From NCBI RefSeq assembly GCF_000020665.1, contig NC_011071.1, forward strand, positions 1,974,501-2,038,500: a stretch of 64,000 nt of DNA. Reading direction: 5' to 3'. This stretch comes from Stenotrophomonas maltophilia R551-3 (GTDB taxonomy: Bacteria; Pseudomonadota; Gammaproteobacteria; Xanthomonadales; Xanthomonadaceae). Under the pieces are notes generated by a model that searched no databases, was not told the DNA's origin, and saw only the letters and a list, made by a program, of their open reading frames with translations. The position numbers and the translations under genes are program-made. Positions 28,918 through 37,729 of the stretch are shown here, piece by piece (positions within the stretch are counted from its first letter, which is position 1; the number at the start of each line of letters is the position of its first letter).

Positions 28918-30345
28918 TTACTTCGCCCGCAGCCGGCTGTGCCGGAACCCGTAGCAGAAATAGATCACGAAGCCGACGAACGTCCACACGCCCATCAGCA
29001 TCCAGTTGTGCATCGTCATCGCCGACAGCAGGGCAAGGCAACTCAGCACGCCCAGGCTGCAGATCAGCCATGCCATCGGCATGCGGAACGGACGCGGCAG
29101 GTCCGGCTGGGTGCGGCGCAGGATCAGCACGCCCGCGCACACCGCCGCGAACGCGATCAGCGTGCCCATCGAGGTCAGTTCGCCGAGGATGTCCAGCGGG
29201 AACAGCGCCGCCAGCAGGGCGATGCCGATGCCGGTGATCACGGTATTGATGTGCGGAGTGCGGTACTTCGGGTGGATCTTGGTGAACACCGGCGGCAGCA
29301 GGCCGTCGCGGCCCATGATCATGAAGATGCGCGGCTGGCCGATGATCATTACCAGCACCACCGAGGACAGGCCCACCAGTGCGCCGACCTCGACCACCCA
29401 GCGCAACCAGCCCAGCTGCGGATGCGCGGCCACCGCGGTCACCACCGGTTCGTCGGTGCCGAGCAGCTGGTAAGGCACCAGGCCGGTCATCACCGCCGCC
29501 ATCGCGATGTACAGCACGGTGCAGATCACCAGCGACAGCATCATGCCGAAGGGCATGTCGCGCTGCGGGTTCTTCGATTCCTGCGCCGCCACCGACACCG
29601 CCTCGAAACCGATGTAGGCGAAGAACACCATCGCCGCGCCGCGCAGCACGCCTTCCATGCCGTACTTGCCGGGGCCTTCGTTGGCCGGAATGAACGGGGT
29701 CCAGTTGCTGGTGTCCACGTACTTCCAGCCCACCACGATGACCAGCACGATCAGGCCGGTCTTGAGCACGACCATCGCCATGTTCATCGCCGAGGACTTG
29801 CTGATGCCGACGTAGCACAGCCAGGTCAGCAGCAGCACCAGTGCGGCGGCGGGCAGGTTGGCGATCGCCCCGGTCGGGCGCAGCTGCGCGTCGAGTGGCG
29901 CGCTGACCAGCGCCGCCGGTAGATGGATGTCGAACTGGCTGAGCAGGCTGAGGAAATAGCCGGTCCAGCTGACCGCTACCGCCGAGGCCGAGACACCATA
30001 TTCGAGCACCAGCATCCAGCCGATGAACCAGGCCGAGAGCTCGCCGAAGGTGGCGTAGGTGTAGGTGTAGGCGCTGCCGGAGACCGGCACCATCGAGGCG
30101 AACTCGGCGTACGCCAGCGCGCAGAAGGCGCAGCAGATCGCGGCCAGCACGAAGGACAGCATGATGGCCGGGCCGGCGTGGTTGGCGGCGGCCTGGCCGG
30201 TAATGACGAAGATGCCGCCGCCGATCACCGCGCCGATGCCGAGGGCGGTCAGGCCCCAGGGGCCGAGGTGGCGGCGCAGGCTCAGGCCATTGGCGTCTTC
30301 ATGGGCGGCATGCGGGTGCTTGGTGGCCCACAGTTGCTTGAACAT
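28918..30345 (-). CDS. APC-superfamily amino-acid permease (first of two paralogues)
   Basis: 475 aa with ~12 membrane helices. The TM1 motif GIGAVIGGGIFVITGQAA is the substrate-binding glycine stretch of cationic amino-acid/YfnA-type permeases, followed by AYAEFASMVPVSGSAYTYTYATFGE. The substrate cannot be read off. It is highly similar to the gene at 30428-31903 and has the same orientation 82 bp downstream, a clear tandem duplication. An in-frame GTG/ATG extension to 30375 is less likely. Confidence 0.9.
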   Translation of the reverse strand: MFKQLWATKHPHAAHEDANGLSLRRHLGPWGLTALGIGAVIGGGIFVITGQAAANHAGPAIMLSFVLAAICCAFCALAYAEFASMVPVSGSAYTYTYATFGELSAWFIGWMLVLEYGVSASAVAVSWTGYFLSLLSQFDIHLPAALVSAPLDAQLRPTGAIANLPAAALVLLLTWLCYVGISKSSAMNMAMVVLKTGLIVLVIVVGWKYVDTSNWTPFIPANEGPGKYGMEGVLRGAAMVFFAYIGFEAVSVAAQESKNPQRDMPFGMMLSLVICTVLYIAMAAVMTGLVPYQLLGTDEPVVTAVAAHPQLGWLRWVVEVGALVGLSSVVLVMIIGQPRIFMIMGRDGLLPPVFTKIHPKYRTPHINTVITGIGIALLAALFPLDILGELTSMGTLIAFAAVCAGVLILRRTQPDLPRPFRMPMAWLICSLGVLSCLALLSAMTMHNWMLMGVWTFVGFVIYFCYGFRHSRLRAK

Positions 30346-30427
30346 GTGTGGTGGTCTTGTCGAAGCGCGCCGCAACGGGCGCGCGGGGAAAACGGACGGG
30401 CCGGCGCGAGGCCGGCCCGTAGGCGGA

Positions 30428-31903
30428 TCAGGAGGACTTGGCCAACTTGCTGTTGCGGATGCCGTAGCCCAGGTAGATCAGCAGGCCGAGCAAGGTCCAA
30501 CCGACGAACAGGTGCCAGTGCACCACGAACGCCTGCCAGAACAGGAACAGGCAGGTAGCTGCGCCGAGCGGGCAGATGATCCACACCGCCGGCACGCGGA
30601 ACGGGCGGTGCAGGTCCGGCTTGGAGTAGCGCAGCACCAGCACGCCGATGCAGACCGTGGCGAAGGCCAGCAGGGTGCCCATCGACACCAGTTCACCCAG
30701 CACGTTCAGCGGCACCATGCCGGCCAGCGCGGCGGCGATCACGCCGACCACGATGGTGGCCACGTACGGCGTGCGGAAGCGCGTATGGACCTTGCCGAAG
30801 AACTTCGGCAGCAGGCCGTCGCGGGAGATGGTGTAGGCGATGCGAGTCTGGCCCATCATCATCACCAGCACCACCGAGGACAGGCCGGCGATGGCGCCGA
30901 TCTCGACCAGCGTCTTCAGCCAGGCCAGGGTCGGGTAGGGCTCCAGCGCGGTGGCTACCGGCTTGTCGGTGCCCAGCAGGTGGTACGGCATCATGCCGGT
31001 CAGCACCGCGCAGACGATGATGTAGACAATGGTGCACACCGCCAGCGAGCCGAGCAGGCCGATCGGCATGTTGCGCTGCGGGTCCTTGGTTTCGCCGGCG
31101 GCGGTGGAGACCGCATCGAAGCCGATGTAGGCGAAGAACACGATGGTGGCCGCACGGAACACGCCGCTCCAGCCGAACTCACCCGCCACGCCGGTGTTTT
31201 CCGGGATGAACGGCTGCCAGTTGGCCGGATCGATGTGGGCCGCGCCGATGCCGATGAACAGGCAGATGACGGTGACCTTGATCGCCACGATGATCGCGTT
31301 GACGAAGGCCGACTGGGTCACGCCCACGTACAGCAGGCCGGACACCGCCGCCACGATCAGTACTGCCGGCAGGTTGAACAGCTTGCCCGAGGCGATGAAC
31401 TCGCTGCCGGTCCAAGCGATGGGTGCTGCGCTGAGCGCATCCGGGAACGGCATGTGCAGGGTGGTGGTGATGAAGCTGATCAGGTACGCCGACCAGCCCA
31501 CCGCGACCGAGGCCGAGGCGAACAGGTACTCCAGTACCAGGCACCAGCCGATGAACCAGGCCATGCCTTCGCCGAGGGTGGCGTAGGAGTAGGAGTAGGC
31601 GCTGCCGGAGACCGGCATCATCGCCGCGAATTCGGCGTAGCACAGGCCCGCCAGGGCGCAGGCGAAACCGGCGATGACGAACGACAGCATCACTGCCGGG
31701 CCAGCGTGGTTGGCCGCAGCCTGGCCGGTCAGCACGAAGATACCTGCGCCGATCACCGCACCCACGCCAAGCAGGATGAGGTGTTTAGCCGTGAGGGTCC
31801 GTTTCAACGTGGCTTCGCCGTCCAGGCTGCCTTCGATGGGTTCGCCAGCATCGACGTGCCCGGCCGGTTCAACCGGCTTGACCCTCAACAGAGCTTTCAG
31901 CAT
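30428..31903 (-). CDS. APC-superfamily amino-acid permease (second paralogue)
   Basis: 491 aa. A ~35-residue hydrophilic N-terminus, then TM1 GVGAVIGAGIFVLTGQAA and YAEFAAMMPVSGSAYSYSYATLGE. Same family as the downstream paralogue, with many identical stretches (GLVPYQLLGTD in one, GMMPYHLLGTD in the other). It is the promoter-proximal copy. An upstream open frame to 32083 is not conserved-looking and overlaps the divergent Nudix gene. Confidence 0.9.
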   Translation of the reverse strand: MLKALLRVKPVEPAGHVDAGEPIEGSLDGEATLKRTLTAKHLILLGVGAVIGAGIFVLTGQAAANHAGPAVMLSFVIAGFACALAGLCYAEFAAMMPVSGSAYSYSYATLGEGMAWFIGWCLVLEYLFASASVAVGWSAYLISFITTTLHMPFPDALSAAPIAWTGSEFIASGKLFNLPAVLIVAAVSGLLYVGVTQSAFVNAIIVAIKVTVICLFIGIGAAHIDPANWQPFIPENTGVAGEFGWSGVFRAATIVFFAYIGFDAVSTAAGETKDPQRNMPIGLLGSLAVCTIVYIIVCAVLTGMMPYHLLGTDKPVATALEPYPTLAWLKTLVEIGAIAGLSSVVLVMMMGQTRIAYTISRDGLLPKFFGKVHTRFRTPYVATIVVGVIAAALAGMVPLNVLGELVSMGTLLAFATVCIGVLVLRYSKPDLHRPFRVPAVWIICPLGAATCLFLFWQAFVVHWHLFVGWTLLGLLIYLGYGIRNSKLAKSS

Positions 31904-32081
31904 GCAGTACTTCCTAGTGATCGGATTGGGTGGGCCGCCGATACGTTGCCGGCAACCCTGGAATGGTGAAGGCCGCGCGAACGGCCCGCTGTACCTTAGC
32001 CAAAGCTGAAGCCAACGCACAAGCGCAATCGCAACAATGAACGGCGATAATGAGCAGTATTTTTCCAAACGCCGCCCATTC

Positions 32082-32651
32082 ATGAGCCAGACCGCCGAAA
32101 CCCTTGCCGTGCTTGACGATCGCCTGCGTGGTCTGCTGCGGGACTATGCCCGCCGCGAGCCCGCCCACGACGCATTGGCTGCCGAATTCGGCACATTGTT
32201 GGACGATCCGGAAGATCCGTTCCGGCGCGAACGACTGGCCGGCCACTTCACCGCCAGCTGCTGGCTGGTCAGTGCCGATGGCCAGCGCCTGCTGCTGACC
32301 CACCACCGCAAGCTGCAGCGCTGGCTGCAGCTGGGCGGCCACGCCGACGGCGACCGCGACCTGGCCCAAGTGGCGCTGAAGGAAGCCGAAGAAGAATCGG
32401 GCCTGAGCGGTCTGGTGCTGGAAGATCCGGCCATCTTCGATATCGACAAGCATTGGATTCCGGAGCGCAAGGACGTGCCAGGGCACTGGCACTACGACGT
32501 GCGTTTCGTGATCCGGGCGCTGGGTGGCGAGGCCTTCGTGCTCAGCGAGGAGTCGCTGGACCTGGCCTGGCGGCCGGTGACCGAAGTCGCGGCCGATCCG
32601 GAATCGGACGAATCCATGCAGCGCATGGCGCGCCGGTGGTTGACGCGTTGA
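32082..32651 (+). CDS. Nudix hydrolase
   Basis: 189 aa from ATG 32082; ATG 32037 would give 204 aa and neither has a good ribosome site. The Nudix box GGHADGDRDLAQVALKEAEE plus ESGL is present with the catalytic EAEEE. These enzymes hydrolyse nucleoside diphosphates linked to another moiety; the substrate is not predictable here. Divergent from the permease pair and convergent with serA. Confidence 0.88.
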   Translation: MSQTAETLAVLDDRLRGLLRDYARREPAHDALAAEFGTLLDDPEDPFRRERLAGHFTASCWLVSADGQRLLLTHHRKLQRWLQLGGHADGDRDLAQVALKEAEEESGLSGLVLEDPAIFDIDKHWIPERKDVPGHWHYDVRFVIRALGGEAFVLSEESLDLAWRPVTEVAADPESDESMQRMARRWLTR

Positions 32652-32653
32652 AG

Positions 32654-32730
32654 AAAAAGGGGACGGAGGGGATTAAGTCGTTTGCGGCACATGCGGCATA
32701 AACGACTTAATCCCCTCCGTCCCCTTTTTT
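32654..32730. repeat. 80-bp near-perfect palindrome between convergent genes (second copy)
   Basis: Same element as at 26162-26239, with arms AAAAAGGGGACGGAGGGGAT and TTAAGTCGTTTGCGGC. The loop differs (CACAT against CCATGTGT). It starts 3 bp after the Nudix stop codon and abuts the serA stop, fitting a bidirectional terminator. Confidence 0.85.
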
Positions 32731-33972
32731 TCAGTACAGGATGCGCGTGCGCAGCGTGCCCGGAATCGCGGCCAGCTCGTCGCGCACCGCGGCGGCCTGT
32801 TCCTCGCTCGCGGTGATGTCGATCACCACGTAACCCACCTTCGGGTCGGTGCGCAGGAACTGGCCGTCGATGTTGACGTTGTGGCGCGAGAAGATCTCGT
32901 TGACCTTGGACAGCACGCCCGGCACGTTCTGGTGGATGTGCAGCAGGCGCAGGCTGTCGGCGTGCTCGGGCAGGGTCACTTCCGGGAAGTTGACCGCCGA
33001 CAGGGTGCTGCCGTTGTCGCTGTAGCGCACCAGCTTGGCCGCTACTTCAATGCCGATGTTGTCCTGCGCTTCCAGCGTGCTGCCGCCCACGTGCGGGGTC
33101 AGGATCACGTTGTCGTGGCGGGTCAGGGGCGATTCGAAGATATCGCCGTTGCCCTTCGGCTCGACCGGGAACACGTCCAGCGCGGCGCCACCGACGTGAC
33201 CGCTGGCCAGGGCCGCATCCAGTGCATCGATGTCGACCACGGTGCCGCGCGCGGCATTGATCAGGTGCGCGCCCTTGCGCATCTTCGCCAGCTCGGTGCT
33301 GCCGATCATCCACTGCGTGGACGGGGTCTCCGGCACGTGCAGGGTGACGATGTCGGCACGCGCCAGCAGGTCGTCCAGGCTGGCCGCTGCACGGGCATTG
33401 CCCAGTGCCAGCTTGGTTTCCACGTCGTGGAAGATCACCTGCATGCCCAGCGATTCGGCCAGCACACCCACCTGGGTGCCGATGTGGCCATAGCCGATGA
33501 TGCCCAGGGTCTTGCCGCGCACCTCATGGCTGCCGCTGGCCGACTTCGACCAGCCGCCACGATGGCATTCGGCGTTCTTCTGCGGGATGCCGCGGGTCAG
33601 CATGATCGCCTCGGCGATCACCAGTTCGGCCACGCTGCGGGTATTGGAGTAGGGCGCGTTGAACACCGGGATGCCGGCCAGCTCGGCCGCGTCCAGGTCG
33701 ACCTGGTTGGTGCCGATGCAGAAGCAGCCCACCGCGATCAGCCGCTTGGCCTCGGCCAGCACTTCGGCACTGAGCTGGGTGCGCGAACGGATGCCGACGA
33801 TGTGCGCCTCGGCGATGCGCGCCTTCAGTTCATCCTCGGGCAGCGCCTTGGTGTGCGCTTCGATCTGGCTGTAGCCGGCGGCGCTGAACACCTCCACGGC
33901 GGTCTGGCTGACCCCCTCCAGCAACAGCACGCGGATATCCTGCTTCGGGAACGAGGTCTTCTTCGGCGACAT
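32731..33972 (-). CDS. serA: D-3-phosphoglycerate dehydrogenase
   Basis: 413 aa, close to E. coli SerA (410). NAD-binding motif GIIGYGHIGTQVG, active-site segments NAARGTVVDIDAL and LTPHVGGSTLEAQ, and a C-terminal ACT domain (LHIHQNVPGVLSKVNEIF) that mediates serine feedback inhibition. First step of serine synthesis. SerA-type enzymes also reduce 2-oxoglutarate to D-2-hydroxyglutarate, relevant to the divergent flavoprotein at 34142. Confidence 0.95.
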   Translation of the reverse strand: MSPKKTSFPKQDIRVLLLEGVSQTAVEVFSAAGYSQIEAHTKALPEDELKARIAEAHIVGIRSRTQLSAEVLAEAKRLIAVGCFCIGTNQVDLDAAELAGIPVFNAPYSNTRSVAELVIAEAIMLTRGIPQKNAECHRGGWSKSASGSHEVRGKTLGIIGYGHIGTQVGVLAESLGMQVIFHDVETKLALGNARAAASLDDLLARADIVTLHVPETPSTQWMIGSTELAKMRKGAHLINAARGTVVDIDALDAALASGHVGGAALDVFPVEPKGNGDIFESPLTRHDNVILTPHVGGSTLEAQDNIGIEVAAKLVRYSDNGSTLSAVNFPEVTLPEHADSLRLLHIHQNVPGVLSKVNEIFSRHNVNIDGQFLRTDPKVGYVVIDITASEEQAAAVRDELAAIPGTLRTRILY

Positions 33973-34141
33973 GGGGCAACACGGCCAGTGGGACGGGGGC
34001 TGACCACTATGCCAGATCGTGCCGCCCATGGTGCAGTGCGCAATTGGTTGCATCCGTAGCTATCTGCGCGGCTGCGGGGCTGGACGCTGGCGCGCGCCGC
34101 TGGCACGCTTGCCCGTTCTTCACGCACCGCGCTGGACCGTC

Positions 34142-35530
34142 ATGACCGATTCCCGCATTGCCTCGCTGCAGCAGGCCTGTCCCGGCCTGAAGCTGAAGAC
34201 CGACCCGGCCGACCTGGAGCATTACGGGCGCGACTGGACCCGGCGCTGGACGCCGGCGCCGCTGGCGATCGCGCTGCCGGCCACGGTCGAGGAAGTACAG
34301 GCGGTGATGCGCTGGAGCGCACGCGAGGGCGTGGCGGTGGTGCCGTCGGGCGGCCGCACCGGCCTCTCGGGTGGCGCGGTGGCCGCCGACGGCGAGCTGG
34401 TGCTCAGCCTGGAACGGATGAACAAGGCGCTGGCCTACGACGCGGTCGATCGCACCCTGGTGGTGCAGGCCGGCATGCCGCTGGAAGCCGTGCACAACGC
34501 CGCGCTGGACCACGGCCTGATCTACCCGGTGGATTTCGCCGCGCGCGGCTCGTGCACGATCGGGGGCAACATCGCCACCAATGCCGGTGGCATCCGCGTG
34601 ATCCGCTACGGCAACACCCGCGAGTGGATCGCCGGGCTGAAAGTGGTTACTGCCAGCGGCGAGCTGCTTGAACTCAACAAGGGCCTGATCAAGAACTCCA
34701 GCGGCTACGACTTCCGCCAGCTGCTGATCGGCTCGGAAGGTACGCTGGGCGTGATCGTCGAGGCGACGGTGAAACTGACCGACCCGCCGCCGGCCAGCAA
34801 CGTGATGCTGCTGGCGCTGCCCAGTTTCGATGTGCTGATGCAGGTATTCGCCGCGTTCCGCGCGCGCCTGCAGCTGCAGGCCTTCGAGTTCTTCACCGAC
34901 CGGGCACTGGAGCACGTGCTGGCACATGGCGCACAGGCGCCGTTCGACGAAGTGCACCCGTATTACGTGGTGACCGAGTTCGCGGCCGGCGACGAGGCCC
35001 AGGAAGCGGCGGCGATGGCCGCGTTCGAGGACTGCATGGGCAATGGCTGGGTCAGCGATGGCGTGATCAGTGCCAGCGACGCGCAGGCCGCGCAGCTGTG
35101 GCGCCTGCGCGAGGGCATCACCGAATCGCTGGCGCGCTATAAACCCTACAAGAACGACGTTTCAGTGCGGATCTCGTCGATGCCGGCGTTCCTGGCCGAG
35201 ACCCAGGCGCTGATCGGGCAGGCCTACCCGCATTTCGATGTGGTGTGGTTCGGCCATATCGGCGACGGCAACCTGCACATCAACGTGCTCAAGCCGGACG
35301 ACACCAGTGACGCTGATTTCGTGGCGCAATGCGAGCACGTAACCAAGCTGCTGGCGCAGGTGCTGGCCCGCTTCGACGGCAGCATCTCGGCCGAGCACGG
35401 CATCGGTCTGGTCAAGAAGGGCTACCTGGACAGCACCCGCGGCCCGGCCGAGATCGCCCTGATGAAGGCGGTCAAACGCGCGTTCGATCCCCAAGCGCGG
35501 CTGAATCCCGGCAAGCTGTTCGACGTTTGA
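34142..35530 (+). CDS. FAD-linked D-2-hydroxyacid dehydrogenase, probable D-2-hydroxyglutarate dehydrogenase
   Basis: 462 aa, VAO/GlcD-type flavoprotein. FAD segments PSGGRTGLSGGAV (~65-77) and CTIGGNIATNAGG (~138-150); the metal and substrate segment WFGHIGDGNLHINV (~370) and EHGIGLVKKGYLD near the end are as in D2HGDH and D-lactate dehydrogenase. Its position back to back with serA favours D-2-hydroxyglutarate as substrate, since D2HGDH recycles the by-product of SerA in other bacteria. Glycolate or D-lactate oxidation is possible. Confidence 0.87.
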   Translation: MTDSRIASLQQACPGLKLKTDPADLEHYGRDWTRRWTPAPLAIALPATVEEVQAVMRWSAREGVAVVPSGGRTGLSGGAVAADGELVLSLERMNKALAYDAVDRTLVVQAGMPLEAVHNAALDHGLIYPVDFAARGSCTIGGNIATNAGGIRVIRYGNTREWIAGLKVVTASGELLELNKGLIKNSSGYDFRQLLIGSEGTLGVIVEATVKLTDPPPASNVMLLALPSFDVLMQVFAAFRARLQLQAFEFFTDRALEHVLAHGAQAPFDEVHPYYVVTEFAAGDEAQEAAAMAAFEDCMGNGWVSDGVISASDAQAAQLWRLREGITESLARYKPYKNDVSVRISSMPAFLAETQALIGQAYPHFDVVWFGHIGDGNLHINVLKPDDTSDADFVAQCEHVTKLLAQVLARFDGSISAEHGIGLVKKGYLDSTRGPAEIALMKAVKRAFDPQARLNPGKLFDV

Positions 35531-35592
35531 GCCGGGCAAATCCTTCACGCACCCGTTACGCTCCACGCTTCCTAACAACCGGCTTCGAACCG

Positions 35593-35892
35593 ATGACCCG
35601 TCCGCTCCTGCTGCTCGCCCTGCTGTCCCTGCCGCTGGCCGGCTTCGCTTCCAGCTTCGCCGGCACCTCGGCCGGTTCGGCCACCGGTGCGTCCTCCGGT
35701 TCCTCGGGCAGCAGCTCGGGTGACGACAAGGTGGTGCTGGCTGCACGCGACGATGCCGCTGCGTTCGTCGCCAGCGATGGCCAGATCCGCGGTGCCCGCC
35801 TGCAGGCGGCGCTGGTCAACCTGCGTGAGCAGAGCACTGCCGCACAGCAGCAGAGCGATCTGGAACTGGCCCGCGCGCTGCTGGCACGTTGA
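35593..35892 (+). CDS. DUF2388-family small exported protein
   Basis: 99 aa with signal peptide 1-19 (LLLLALLSLPLAGFAS). A Ser/Gly/Thr-rich linker precedes the conserved segment DDKVVLAARDDAAAFVASDG, recognised as DUF2388 as also found in Pseudomonas. Periplasmic, function unknown. The DUF4105 gene follows after 40 bp that hold a SMAG repeat; the two families are often neighbours. Confidence 0.8.
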   Translation: MTRPLLLLALLSLPLAGFASSFAGTSAGSATGASSGSSGSSSGDDKVVLAARDDAAAFVASDGQIRGARLQAALVNLREQSTAAQQQSDLELARALLAR

Positions 35893-35904
35893 TCCCGCCT
35901 TCGG

Positions 35905-35975
35905 GTAGTGCCGGCCGCTGGCCGGCAACGCCATGACATCTGCACGGAACGCAGCCACGCATGGCGTGGCTCTAC
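35905..35975. repeat. SMAG repeats, the second overlapping the start of a CDS
   Basis: A GTAG-headed GCCGGCCGCTGGCCGGC element at 35905-35928, then at 35953-35975 the complement of GTAGAGCCACGCCATGCGTGG. The second lies inside the first 15 codons of the DUF4105 gene. Confidence 0.75.
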
Positions 35976-37729
35976 TGCTGATCGCTCACGTCGCGCACGC
36001 CGCTGACCGCCTGCAGCTGGACCCCGCCGGCCTCGACCCGGCGCAGCAGCAGCTCGCCAGCCAGACCCTGGCCGATGTGCAGTCGCTGTTGCCGGAAGGC
36101 CTGCTGCACGCCTTGCCTGCGCAGGTGCGGGTGGCCTGGCGCGATGACCTGCCGGCCGACGTGCACGGCCGAACCTTCGACGGACGCATCGCGCTGCGTC
36201 GCGGGTTGCTGGATGAAGGCATGCCCGGCGCCCGCCGTGCGCGCCGCAGCGCGCTGGTGCACGAACTCACCCACGTCGCCGACCGTGGCGGTGCGGACTG
36301 GTCGCGCACTGCGCGTTGGCGGGACCTGGCGGGGTGGCAGCGCAAGCCGTGGCACCTCGGCCGTGGCGACAACGACTTCCGTGACCGTAGTCCGGATGCC
36401 TATGAACTGAAAAGTCCGGCCGAGTATCTGGCGGTGAACGCCGAGCATTTCGTGCTCGACAGTGAATTCGCCTGCCGGCGACCGGCACTGGCGCAGTGGT
36501 ACCAGGCGCATTTTGGAACGCCGCCTTCGTTGCCGCAGCCGCATTGCGCTACGACACTGCCGTTGCTGCAGGCCGAACCGGAAGAGGGCGCGGCGTCGTT
36601 GCTGCAACTCGACCCGGCACGCGTCTACGCGGTGGACTACCTGTTTGCCGAAGGCAGCGCGCAGCCGATGAGCCGCTGGGGTCACAGCATGCTGCGGCTG
36701 GTGATCTGCCGGCCGGGCCGGGAGCCGGGGCCGGATTGCCGGTTGGACCTGGAGTACCACCGGGTACTGTCGTTCCGTGCGTTCGTCGGTGACGTGCAGA
36801 TTTCCAACTGGCGTGGGCTGACCGGCGGTTATCCCTCGCGGCTGTTCGTGCTGCCGCTGCAGCAGGTGGTGGACGAATACACCAAGGTTGAGCTGCGTGG
36901 GTTGCAATCGCTGCCATTGCAGTTGGAGCGCAGCGAGATCGCCAGCCTGCTCGAGCGCACCGCACAGGTGCACTGGAGCTACGACGGACGCTACTACTTC
37001 GTCAGCAACAACTGCGCAGTGGAAACCGCAAAGCTGCTGCAGGCCGGCGTGCCGAGGCTGGGCGAGGCCGGGCTGGCCCAGCTCAGCCCGCGTGGCCTGA
37101 AGCGCCGGCTGGCACGGCTGCAGATGCTCGACGAACAGGTGCTGGTCGATCGCGGCGCGGCGCAGGCGCAGGGCTATTACTTCGCCTCGGCGCGTGATCA
37201 CTACCAGCAGTTGTTCGGCGTGGCGGCAGCCCAGCTGGCATTGCCCGCACGCGATGTACGCGGCTGGTTGAAGCTGCCTGCACAGCAACGGGCACCGTGG
37301 TTGCTGAAGGGCGACCTGCGCGCCAGCGCCGGCCTGCTGCTGCTGGAACAGGCCGCACAGCGGCGTGCCGAGCTGCGCGCACGTGACGTGCTCAAGCGCC
37401 GGTTGCTGGCCGCGCCCGAGAGCGCAGAAACCCGCAGCCTGCGTGGGCTGCTTGAGCAGAGCGGGCAATGGCTGCGCCCGGGCACCCTGCTGCGGGACGC
37501 CGGCTACGGGCTGCCGTTGGCCGACGAACAGGCGGTGCTGACCGAGGCCGTGTCCACCGCCAGCGCACAGGCAGTACCGGCGTGGCAGGCGCTGCGCGTG
37601 CAGCTGCGTCAGCGGCTGCCGGTGAAGCAACGCGATGAGATGGATGCGATCGATGCCAATCTGGCCGCACTGGGTTCACACCTGCGCACGCAGGCAGCCA
37701 GTCCGGCTATTGACGCGGCAGTTCGATGA
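35933..37729 (+). CDS. DUF4105 exported protein with HExxH-type motif
   Basis: 598 aa. Signal-like N-terminus HGVALLLIAHVAHA at 10-23. The N-terminal half has a zincin-like LVHELTHVAD motif (~100) within an NDFRD-containing domain; the second half is the DUF4105 domain with SRWGHSMLRLVIC and YYFVSNNCAVETAKLL, whose His/Cys resemble NlpC/P60-like catalytic residues. Probably a periplasmic hydrolase of cell wall or protein; not characterised. The start is uncertain because its first codons coincide with a SMAG repeat. The 3' end overlaps the convergent sensor kinase gene by 23 bp. Confidence 0.8.
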   Translation: MTSARNAATHGVALLLIAHVAHAADRLQLDPAGLDPAQQQLASQTLADVQSLLPEGLLHALPAQVRVAWRDDLPADVHGRTFDGRIALRRGLLDEGMPGARRARRSALVHELTHVADRGGADWSRTARWRDLAGWQRKPWHLGRGDNDFRDRSPDAYELKSPAEYLAVNAEHFVLDSEFACRRPALAQWYQAHFGTPPSLPQPHCATTLPLLQAEPEEGAASLLQLDPARVYAVDYLFAEGSAQPMSRWGHSMLRLVICRPGREPGPDCRLDLEYHRVLSFRAFVGDVQISNWRGLTGGYPSRLFVLPLQQVVDEYTKVELRGLQSLPLQLERSEIASLLERTAQVHWSYDGRYYFVSNNCAVETAKLLQAGVPRLGEAGLAQLSPRGLKRRLARLQMLDEQVLVDRGAAQAQGYYFASARDHYQQLFGVAAAQLALPARDVRGWLKLPAQQRAPWLLKGDLRASAGLLLLEQAAQRRAELRARDVLKRRLLAAPESAETRSLRGLLEQSGQWLRPGTLLRDAGYGLPLADEQAVLTEAVSTASAQAVPAWQALRVQLRQRLPVKQRDEMDAIDANLAALGSHLRTQAASPAIDAAVR

